64,000 bases of DNA from the NCBI RefSeq assembly GCF_030813495.1, contig NZ_JAUSUI010000005.1, positions 62,001 to 126,000 of the forward strand, given 5' to 3'. The DNA comes from Ancylobacter polymorphus (GTDB lineage: Bacteria > Pseudomonadota > Alphaproteobacteria > Rhizobiales > Xanthobacteraceae). Positions 1 to 7,063 of this stretch are shown in pieces. Numbering within the stretch: the stretch's first letter is position 1; each line of letters starts with the position of its first letter. The notes beneath the pieces are model-generated. The model ran no database searches and was not told the origin of the DNA. It saw only the letters and a program-made list of their open reading frames with translations. A program made the translations under genes and the position numbers.

Positions 1-147
1 GGCAACCACCTGCGTCGTCGGACGGTGGGCGCCGCCTGCGCAAATCGCAGGCAGCGGCTGCAGTCGAGAGCCGGGCCGGACGCACCGTTCTTGCAAGACA
101 GTTGCAAGGCCGGGATATTTGGCTTAACGCTCAAAAAGAGACCCGAA

Positions 148-160
148 TGTTTACTAAACA
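148..160. promoter_or_regulatory. candidate operator palindrome upstream of lacI-type gene
   Basis: A perfect 13-bp palindrome, TGTTTACTAAACA, lies about 50 bp before the regulator gene in an AT-rich patch of an otherwise GC-rich leader. LacI-family proteins bind short palindromes and often repress their own gene, so autoregulation is a reasonable inference. The odd centre (a single C) differs from the usual even LacI-family operator with central CG, so another regulator could use it. Confidence 0.4.
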
Positions 161-208
161 AATTTTGCCGCGAACCTCATCGGGTTCCATCGGGACGTGC
201 AGCCGGAC

Positions 209-1297
209 ATGAAAGCCAAAACGTCTTTCACCATTCGGGACATTGCCGGGGCGGCGGGCGTCTCGCCGGCCACGGTCTCGCTGGTGCTGAACGGCAAGGG
301 GGAAATCTCCGGCCTCACCCGCGCCCGGGTGCTGGAAGCTGCCGCCCGGCTCAACTATGTCCCCCGCCTCGCCAAGCCGCGCCCCGACGCCACCGGCACC
401 ATCCGCTTCCTGAAGATCGCCAAGCACGGCCACACCGTGAACCGCGACCACAGCGTCTTCGTCTCCGACTATATCGACGGCATGTCGGCGGAAGCGACAA
501 GGCGCGGCTACGCGCTGGAAGTGGTGAGCCATGAGGGCCAGGGCATGACGGCGGTCGCCGACATGATCGCCGTCGCTCCGGTCAGCGGCATCATCGCGCT
601 CGGCACGGAAATGTCGGAATCCGACATCCGCGTGCTGCAGGGCGTCGGCCGGCCCATCGTGTTCATCGACACCTTCTACGACGTGGTCGAAGCCAATTTC
701 GTCAATATGAACAATGAGGACGCGGTCCATCAGGTCATGGCCCGGCTGCGCCAGCAGGGGTTCGCGCGCATCGGCTTCGTGGCGAGCCATGTCGAGACCA
801 CGAATTTCCAGCTCCGCCAGCACGCCTTCCACCGCAACGCCGCGCGGCTGGGGCTGACCATCGACCCCGCCCATATAATCTCGGTCGAATCCACCTTCGA
901 CGGCGCCCATACCGACACGGTGAAGGCGCTGAGCGAGGGGCTGGAACTGGCGGACGCCTATTTCTGCACCAATGACGTGATCGCCTATGGCTTCATCAAG
1001 GCGCTGCGCGAATTCGGCATCCGCATCCCCGAGGATGTCGGGGTGATCGGCTTCGACAATCTCCCCCTCAGCGCCACCATGGAGCCGGCGCTCACCACCA
1101 TCGACGTGTCGAAGCGCAAGATCGGCAATCTCGCCGTGACCATTCTCGACGATCTCATCAACGCCGCCGAACCGCAGCGGCCGGTGAAGATCCTGGTCGG
1201 CGCCAGCCTCGTCACCCGCGCCAGCGATCGCGGGCCGGCCGATCCCCGCCCCGCCCCGCGCGCCGTGCGCCGCCGTGGCGTCGCCCAGACCGCGTGA
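209..1297 (+). CDS. LacI-family transcriptional regulator
   Basis: DNA-binding repressor or activator of the LacI/GalR family, about 362 residues. The N-terminal helix-turn-helix is clear (TIRDIAGAAGVSPATVSLVL), followed by a periplasmic-binding-protein-like effector domain ending in the family signature around DVGVIGFDNLPLS. It probably senses a sugar or sugar acid. A GTG at 197 would add four residues; I chose the ATG at 209, but neither start has a strong ribosome-binding site. The next gene begins 11 bp after the stop and the third follows 29 bp later, so the three likely form an operon whose substrate is unknown. The C-terminal tail is Pro/Arg rich and longer than usual. Confidence 0.9.
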   Translation: MKAKTSFTIRDIAGAAGVSPATVSLVLNGKGEISGLTRARVLEAAARLNYVPRLAKPRPDATGTIRFLKIAKHGHTVNRDHSVFVSDYIDGMSAEATRRGYALEVVSHEGQGMTAVADMIAVAPVSGIIALGTEMSESDIRVLQGVGRPIVFIDTFYDVVEANFVNMNNEDAVHQVMARLRQQGFARIGFVASHVETTNFQLRQHAFHRNAARLGLTIDPAHIISVESTFDGAHTDTVKALSEGLELADAYFCTNDVIAYGFIKALREFGIRIPEDVGVIGFDNLPLSATMEPALTTIDVSKRKIGNLAVTILDDLINAAEPQRPVKILVGASLVTRASDRGPADPRPAPRAVRRRGVAQTA

Positions 1298-1308
1298 GGA
1301 GAGAGCCC

Positions 1309-1965
1309 ATGCCGATTCTGGCGATGATCCACACCGTGCCCGCCCTGCCCGCGCGGCTGGAACCGCTGGCGGCGCAGGCGCTGCCGGGGTGGAGCTTCAC
1401 CCATACGGTCGATGAGAGCCTGCTTTCCGAGACCATCCGCGCCGGCGCCCTCACCGAGGCGACGCGGGAGCGGCTCGCCGCCCGTGTGCGCGATGCCGCC
1501 GTCGGCGCCGACGCGGTGCTCGTCACCTGCTCGACGCTCGGCGAGGCGGTGGACGCGCTGCGCCCGACCCTTGCCGTGCCGCTGTTCCGCATCGATCGCG
1601 GCATGGTGGAGGAAGCGGTGCGCCGCGCCCGCCGCATCGGCGTGCTGGCGACGCTGTCGACCACGCTGGAGCCGACCGGCCGGTTGATCGAGGCCACTGC
1701 CGCCGCCACGGGTCGCGAGGTTACTCTGCTGGCCCGGCTGTGCGAGGGCGCCTTCGCCGATCTCGCCGCGGGTGACCGGGAGACGCATGACCGGCGGGTG
1801 CGCGAAGCCTTCGAGGAGGTGGCGCCGCAGGTCGATCTGGTCGTGCTGGCGCAGGCCTCGATGGCGGACGCGCTGCCGGCCGCCGCCCGCGCCGGCGGCG
1901 CCGTCCTCACCAGTCCCGAACTCGGCATCGCCGCTGTCGCGGCCACATTGACAGGCCGCACCTGA
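1309..1965 (+). CDS. Asp/Glu/hydantoin racemase-family protein
   Basis: About 218 residues with the two-lobed fold of the aspartate/glutamate racemase superfamily. The first catalytic cysteine is visible in VLVTCSTLGEA (C74). At the position of the second cysteine the protein reads VVLAQASM (about 178-185), with Ala instead of Cys, so ordinary two-base racemisation is unlikely; family members like this may be lyases, isomerases or decarboxylases. The start is the ATG preceded by GAGGAGAG, which overlaps the stop of the regulator gene. Its place between a LacI regulator and an aldo-keto reductase suggests a role in sugar-acid or polyol catabolism (inference). Confidence 0.8.
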   Translation: MPILAMIHTVPALPARLEPLAAQALPGWSFTHTVDESLLSETIRAGALTEATRERLAARVRDAAVGADAVLVTCSTLGEAVDALRPTLAVPLFRIDRGMVEEAVRRARRIGVLATLSTTLEPTGRLIEATAAATGREVTLLARLCEGAFADLAAGDRETHDRRVREAFEEVAPQVDLVVLAQASMADALPAAARAGGAVLTSPELGIAAVAATLTGRT

Positions 1966-1994
1966 GCGGCCGCGCTTTCCGGGAGAGAGCCCTG

Positions 1995-3056
1995 ATGAAA
2001 TACCGCACGCTCGGCCGTTCCGGCCTCAAGGTTTCCGCCCTCAGCATGGGCACCTTCTCCTTTGGCGGGGTCGGTGCCTTCGCCATGGTCGCCAATCACG
2101 GTGTCCCCGAGGCCCGCCGGCTGGTCGACACCTGCCTCGATGGCGGCATCAACGTCATCGACACCGCCAACATGTACTCGCTCGGCCGTTCCGAGGAGAT
2201 CGTCGGCGAGGTGCTGGAAGGGCGGCGCGAGCGCGTGCTCATCTCCTCCAAGGCGCGCATGCGTATCGGCGACGGGCCCAATGACGAGGGCGTGTCGCGC
2301 TATCACCTCATCCGCGAGTGCGAGCGCAGCCTGAAGCGCCTGCGCACCGACCATATCGACATCTATTTCCTGCACGAATGGGACGGGCTGACCCCGCTCG
2401 ACGAGATGCTCTCGGCGCTCGACGCGCTGATGCGCCAGGGCAAGATCCGCTATATCGGCTGCTCCAACTATTCCGGCTGGCATGTCATGAAGGCGCTCGG
2501 CATCGCCGAGGCCAAGGGGCTGCCGCGCTTCGTCACCCAGCAGATTCACTACACGCTGGAAGCGCGCGAAGCCGAGTACGAACTTCTGCCCATCGCGGTC
2601 GACCAGGGCGTCGGCGTCATGGTGTGGAGCCCGCTGGCCGCCGGCCTGCTCTCCGGCCGCTTCGGCCGCGACAAGTTCCCGGCCGATTCGCGCCAGGCCG
2701 CCGGCTGGAGCGAGCCGCCAATCCGCGACAGCGAGCGCCTGTGGCGGATCGTCGACGTGCTGAACGACATCGCTGGCGCGCGCGGGGTCACGGCGGCGCA
2801 GATTTCCATCGCCTGGACGCTGTCACGCCCCGGCATCGCCTCGCTGGTGGTCGGCGGCACCGAGGAATCCCATTTCCGCGACAACATCGCCGCCGTCGAC
2901 ATCACCCTCACCGCCGAGGAGCTGGAGCGGCTGAACCTCGTCAGCCGGCCGCCCTATCTCTACCCCTACTGGCACCAGCACAATTTCGCCCGCGACCGCT
3001 TCAGCGACGGCGATTGGGCGCTGCATGGCAGCTATGAGGACCTCGGCCATATCTGA
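1995..3056 (+). CDS. aldo/keto reductase
   Basis: NAD(P)H-dependent oxidoreductase of the aldo-keto reductase superfamily, 353 residues, TIM barrel. The catalytic tetrad is visible: D56, Y61 (in NVIDTANMYSLG), K86 (ISSKARM) and H127 (YFLHEWD). The C-terminal cofactor region (SLVVGGTEESHFRDNI) is intact. Cytoplasmic, no signal peptide. It follows the racemase-family gene by 29 bp with a GGGAGAG ribosome-binding site and is probably cotranscribed with it and the LacI regulator. The substrate cannot be read from sequence; a sugar or sugar-derived aldehyde or ketone is the likeliest. Confidence 0.92.
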   Translation: MKYRTLGRSGLKVSALSMGTFSFGGVGAFAMVANHGVPEARRLVDTCLDGGINVIDTANMYSLGRSEEIVGEVLEGRRERVLISSKARMRIGDGPNDEGVSRYHLIRECERSLKRLRTDHIDIYFLHEWDGLTPLDEMLSALDALMRQGKIRYIGCSNYSGWHVMKALGIAEAKGLPRFVTQQIHYTLEAREAEYELLPIAVDQGVGVMVWSPLAAGLLSGRFGRDKFPADSRQAAGWSEPPIRDSERLWRIVDVLNDIAGARGVTAAQISIAWTLSRPGIASLVVGGTEESHFRDNIAAVDITLTAEELERLNLVSRPPYLYPYWHQHNFARDRFSDGDWALHGSYEDLGHI

Positions 3057-3114
3057 CGCGGCTACGTCTGACGCGGCCGCGTCTAGCTCCGGCCAGCCTC
3101 CGGACGGCCCGGCC

Positions 3115-4428
3115 TCAGCGACGACGTTTGCTGGCAAATAGATTTCGGCGCATCTTGCGGGCGGCGCTCAGCGCGCGGCGGATCGGCCCGGCGCGAGGTG
3201 CCGCCGCCGGCACGCCCGGCAGGGCGGCGAGCTGCGCCAGCAGATCGCGCGCCACGTTCTCGGGCACGATGCTCTCCTCGATATGCCGCGCCGCCCGCGC
3301 GCCCCGCCGCGCCGCCTCGGCGGGGTCGTCCGCCACCGCCCGCAGCGCCGCCACGGCGCTGGCATGGTCCGGCTCGGCCCAGTGCTGGTCCGGCGTATAG
3401 CTGGCATTGGCCTCGCCCGGCTGCACCGGCACCATCGCCCAGTCGACGAGATAGGCGTCCTCGGGCCGCAGAAACGCCAGCGGCCCGCCCCAGCCGGTGA
3501 CGATCACCGGGCGCCCCGCGCAGGCGGCCTCGAAGGCGCCGAGCCCCCAGCCCTCGGCCCGGCAGAGCGAGACATAGCAATCGCCCAGCTCATGCAGCGC
3601 CTCGATCTCGCCATCCGGCAGATCCTCGGTCACGAGGCAGATCGGCGGCGGCAGCCGGCCATGGCGCAGCACGGCGCGGCCGATCATCGCCTCGAATTGC
3701 GGCCGCACCGGCACCGGCTTGCCCTCATGCCCGGGATCGCGCCGCACGCGCTCCAGATCATGCGCCGTGGTCTTGATGACCAGTGCCACCGGATCCTCGG
3801 CGCCGAAGGCGTCGGTGAACGCCGCCACCAGCGGGCCGATGGATTTGCGCTCCAGCCAGGTCGAGACGGTGTAGAATACCCGCCGTCCGGCGAGCGGCGG
3901 CAGGCGCTGGCGCAGACGCTCGCGGTCCTCGGCGGTCACGGCCCGCGCCGGCCGGGGAAGATGCGGCACGACAAGGATCGGGATCGTCACGCCACTGTCG
4001 CGGAACACCTGCCGGTTCCATTCCGTGGGCACGATCACCGCGTCGAGCCCATTGATCAGCGCCGGCCAGTGAGCCGGCAAACGATCCGTCTCCCATACGG
4101 TATGGCCGACCACGGCGCGTGTGCCCCGGCCGCGCTCGCGGGCGATGAAATGCGGGTAATATTCGGGAACCAGATGCACAATGGCCATGTCGCACGCCGC
4201 CGCGTCATCGCGCAGGGTGCGCAGGTCCTCCGGCCCGGCCTCCTTTGCGCGGGCCGGCGCATAGCCGAGGCCGAGCCCGCCGCCGGGCAGCAGCGGTTCC
4301 CAGGCGACCCGCACGCCGGCCGCGCTGAGCGCGCGCACCAGTGCCGCCGCCGCCACGGCATAGCCGCTCACATCGCCGAGGCCGATATAGCGCAGCGAGA
4401 CAGGCGAAGCCGAGGACGGGACGCTCAT
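3115..4428 (-). CDS. glycosyltransferase, GT4-like (GT-B fold)
   Basis: About 437 residues. The C-terminal nucleotide-sugar-binding lobe carries an E-x7-E motif (E292 to E300 within RAEGWGLGAFEAACAGRPVI), typical of retaining GT4 enzymes, followed by a Gly/Trp-rich loop. The last 30 residues are basic, suggesting membrane-surface association. The frame stays open 47 residues upstream, but that stretch is low-complexity and Arg/Pro rich, so I start at MSVPSS. It is divergent from the other four glycosyltransferases across a 500-bp intergenic region and converges on the aldo-keto reductase gene. Likely part of surface polysaccharide or glycoprotein synthesis; donor and acceptor unknown. Confidence 0.82.
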   Translation of the reverse strand: MSVPSSASPVSLRYIGLGDVSGYAVAAAALVRALSAAGVRVAWEPLLPGGGLGLGYAPARAKEAGPEDLRTLRDDAAACDMAIVHLVPEYYPHFIARERGRGTRAVVGHTVWETDRLPAHWPALINGLDAVIVPTEWNRQVFRDSGVTIPILVVPHLPRPARAVTAEDRERLRQRLPPLAGRRVFYTVSTWLERKSIGPLVAAFTDAFGAEDPVALVIKTTAHDLERVRRDPGHEGKPVPVRPQFEAMIGRAVLRHGRLPPPICLVTEDLPDGEIEALHELGDCYVSLCRAEGWGLGAFEAACAGRPVIVTGWGGPLAFLRPEDAYLVDWAMVPVQPGEANASYTPDQHWAEPDHASAVAALRAVADDPAEAARRGARAARHIEESIVPENVARDLLAQLAALPGVPAAAPRAGPIRRALSAARKMRRNLFASKRRR

Positions 4429-4928
4429 GCCCAGCCCCCGCCCGCGCGGGTGGAGAAAAGGCGACGCATGGGTTGAACGGCTCCTCCGGATGGCGTGGCA
4501 TGGCGGAGGGTCGCCCCGTGCACCACGCGCCGCGTAGGTGGCACCCCGCCAAGGCGAAGGCAAGGCCACCGGCCGGCCCCTTATGATACCGTCTCGGCTG
4601 CCCGGCCCTGTATGTCAGCACCGTGCAACATCGACAGCTTAAATAAAAAATGGCCACATCCTCGGAACTACGAATTGAAACCGGCGGGCGCTCTGTATAT
4701 CGCTCTCCGGCCCGGTGTGAATGGCCACGCGCGGGCGAGTAAGATCGTGTAATATTTCGGACGACGAGCTTTAAGCGGATGAGCGCGAAGATCACACCGG
4801 TCTGCGTCGGCGAAGGGTAGCAGCATCTTAAGTGGTACTGTGCTCTTGCACCCCAAAAAGCTTAGCGGTGCGCTGCCTGATGGACGGCGGCGCCCCAGAC
4901 CTACGTCTCAACGCTTTTACGGCATCGA
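4429..4928. promoter_or_regulatory. divergent intergenic region between glycosyltransferase genes
   Basis: 500 bp without a convincing gene; it must hold promoters for the leftward GT4 gene and the rightward glycosyltransferase operon. The stretch 4630-4870 is clearly more AT-rich than its surroundings. It contains a 9-bp perfect inverted repeat, CCGGTGTGA at 4712-4720 and TCACACCGG at 4792-4800, with an AT-rich core (TGTAATATTT near 4748-4757) between the arms. I could not assign a confident -35/-10 pair. Confidence 0.5.
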
Positions 4929-5873
4929 ATGTTGAACCCTCGCGCGGCCGCTGTGACCGATCTCGCCTCACCCGCCCGGCCCTCACCCGGCGGGGCGCGC
5001 ATCCCCAATATTTACCACTTCGTCTTCGGTCTTCTGCCGCAGACGGAGCCGTTTCACCTCATGCACTATCTCTGCCTCGCCTCCTGTCTGGAGGTGAACC
5101 GGCCGGAACGCGTGGTCGTGCATCTGCTCAACGAGCCCTTCGGCCCGCTCTGGGAGCTTATCCGCCCGCGCATCACGGTGGAGCCGATCCGCGCGGACGA
5201 ACGGGGCCTCGCCGTCGATTACCGGGACGAGGCCATGGCCCGCTTCGCCTATGCGCATCGGTCCGATTTCATCCGCCTGCGCGTGCTGGAAGAACAGGGC
5301 GGCGTCTATGCCGATATGGACACACTGTTCCTGGCGCCACCGCCCGCCACCCTGTTCGCGCAGTCCTGCGTCATGGGGCATGAGCGGGTGGACCGCAGCG
5401 CCCCCTCGGCCCCCGAAGGCTCGCTGTGCAACGCGCTCATCATGGCCGAGCCCGGCGCGCCTTTCATCCGGCGCTGGATCGAGCGCATGCCGGCCGCCTT
5501 CGATGGCAGCTGGAGCAACCACTCCACCTTCCTGCCCTATCGGCTTGCCCGCGAATTCCCCGACACCATCCATGTCGAGCCGGAAAGCCGTTTCTTCGCG
5601 CTCGACTGGACCCGCGACGGCCTTGCCGGGCTTTTCCGGGAAAACCGCCACCTTCCGCGGCAAGCGTCCAGCCTGCATTTGTGGGCGCATCTGTGGTGGG
5701 ATGAGGAACGGCGCGACATGTCGAATTTCAGCCATAAGCGGTTGACGCCCGATTATGTCGCCCATGCCCGCACCACCTATGCCCGGCTGGCGCGCCGGCA
5801 CCTGCCGCCCGGCCTTGCCTCCCCCGCACTCGTTTATGGGCTGCGGCGGCTGTTCCGGGCGAAGCGGCCGTGA
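4929..5873 (+). CDS. glycosyltransferase with DXD motif (Gly_transf_sug / GT32-like)
   Basis: About 314 residues. An N-terminal block IPNIYHFVFG resembles the start of the GT32-like fold (often IPKIIHQ), and the signature GGVYADMDTLFLA includes the metal-binding D129-x-D131 that coordinates the nucleotide sugar. HRSDFIRLRVL before it is the usual helix preceding the DXD. A C-terminal LHLWAHLWW segment matches the family's closing histidine region. No signal peptide, so it acts at the cytoplasmic face. First gene of a four-gene rightward operon; its stop overlaps the next start (GTGA). Confidence 0.85.
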   Translation: MLNPRAAAVTDLASPARPSPGGARIPNIYHFVFGLLPQTEPFHLMHYLCLASCLEVNRPERVVVHLLNEPFGPLWELIRPRITVEPIRADERGLAVDYRDEAMARFAYAHRSDFIRLRVLEEQGGVYADMDTLFLAPPPATLFAQSCVMGHERVDRSAPSAPEGSLCNALIMAEPGAPFIRRWIERMPAAFDGSWSNHSTFLPYRLAREFPDTIHVEPESRFFALDWTRDGLAGLFRENRHLPRQASSLHLWAHLWWDEERRDMSNFSHKRLTPDYVAHARTTYARLARRHLPPGLASPALVYGLRRLFRAKRP

Positions 5874-7063
5874 GCGCCGCGCCTCCCCCGAAAAGCCGGG
5901 CGGTGCTGCTCACCCATGTGGTGCCCTCGCCGGAAGGCGTCGGGCTGGTGCGGCGGGCCTGGCGCTGGGCCTGCGAACTGGCGGCGGCGCATGAACTCGA
6001 CATTGTGGTGGTTCCCCGCGAGGCCGATCCGCCGCTGCCAGCGGTGCCGCTGCCGGGCCGGTTGCATGTGCTGCGCGGCAGTGGCCCGGCGCTGCGCGCC
6101 CGTCACCTGGCGGACTGGTTCGAACCCGACGCGGCCATCGCCGCCGCGCTGGCCGCCCTGCCCGGCCCGGTGCCGGCGCGGGTCGTCGCCTTCCGCTTCT
6201 ATCTGCACGACATCGCCGCGCATCTGCCCCCCGCCTGGCGCGAAGTGGCGGAAATGGACTGCGACGACTGGGAATCGGCGACGCGGCTCAGCCTCGCCGG
6301 GCTGGCGTTGCGGCGGCTGCGGCTGCGCCGCGCCGTGAAGCGATTATGGCAGGCATGGCGCTATGGCCGGCTGGAACGGCAGCTCTTGCCGCGCTACCGG
6401 GTCGTACATTTCGCCGCCGCCGAGGATGCCGCCCGCGTTCGAGGCTGGCCGGGCATGGGCGAGGTGCGCGCCACGCCCAACCGCCTCGTCATCGATGCGC
6501 TGCCGGCGCTGCCGCCACCGCCCGAGCGCGGGCGCACCCTGCTGTTCGTCGGCGCGCTGTTCTACCCGCCCAATGAGGATGCGGTGCTCTGGTTCGCCCG
6601 CGCCGTGCTGCCGCGCCTGCGCCGCCTCGTGCCGGAGGTCGAGATCGTCGTCGCTGGCGTGGCCGGGCCATCGCTGCGCCGCAAGCTGGCGGCGCAGGGC
6701 ATCACCTATGTACACGCGCCCGCCGATCTGCGCCCGCTCTATGCGCAGGCCAGCGCCATCATCGCCCCGGTGCGCGGCGGCGGCGGCACCAAGGTGAAAG
6801 TGCTGGAGGCATGGTATTATCGGCGTCCTCTGGTCGCCACCTCGCATGCGATGCGCGGCATGCGGGCCGAGGCCGGGCGGCACGCGCTCGTGGCCGATGA
6901 TGCCGAACCCTTCGCCCGGCATTGCGCGGCGCTGCTGACCGATCCGGCGCTCGCCGCCCGCCTTGCCGACGAGGGCGAACAGCTTCTGCGCACCGAGTAC
7001 AGCCTCGCAGCCCCGCCCGCGCCCCTGTCCCTCCGGCATGGGACCGGAACGCGCCATGCCTGA
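5870..7063 (+). CDS. glycosyltransferase, GT-B fold (GT1/GT4 superfamily)
   Basis: About 397 residues. The N-terminal lobe starts with RAVLLTHVVPSPEGVG, and the C-terminal donor lobe shows TLLFVGALFYPPNEDAV followed by the characteristic GGGGTKVKVLEAWYYRRPLV, a diagnostic block of bacterial polysaccharide GT4-type transferases. It starts at GTG overlapping the preceding TGA and its end overlaps the next gene's ATG, so the genes are translationally coupled. Residues beyond about 385 are low-complexity. Probably adds a sugar to a lipid-linked or protein-linked glycan; specificity is unknown. Confidence 0.85.
   Translation: MSAAPPPKSRAVLLTHVVPSPEGVGLVRRAWRWACELAAAHELDIVVVPREADPPLPAVPLPGRLHVLRGSGPALRARHLADWFEPDAAIAAALAALPGPVPARVVAFRFYLHDIAAHLPPAWREVAEMDCDDWESATRLSLAGLALRRLRLRRAVKRLWQAWRYGRLERQLLPRYRVVHFAAAEDAARVRGWPGMGEVRATPNRLVIDALPALPPPPERGRTLLFVGALFYPPNEDAVLWFARAVLPRLRRLVPEVEIVVAGVAGPSLRRKLAAQGITYVHAPADLRPLYAQASAIIAPVRGGGGTKVKVLEAWYYRRPLVATSHAMRGMRAEAGRHALVADDAEPFARHCAALLTDPALAARLADEGEQLLRTEYSLAAPPAPLSLRHGTGTRHA

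Noticed and set aside
4570-4795. N-terminal extension of the leftward GT4 gene
   Set aside because: The extension is low-complexity and lacks the conserved start seen at MSVPSS; it also runs into the AT-rich promoter region.
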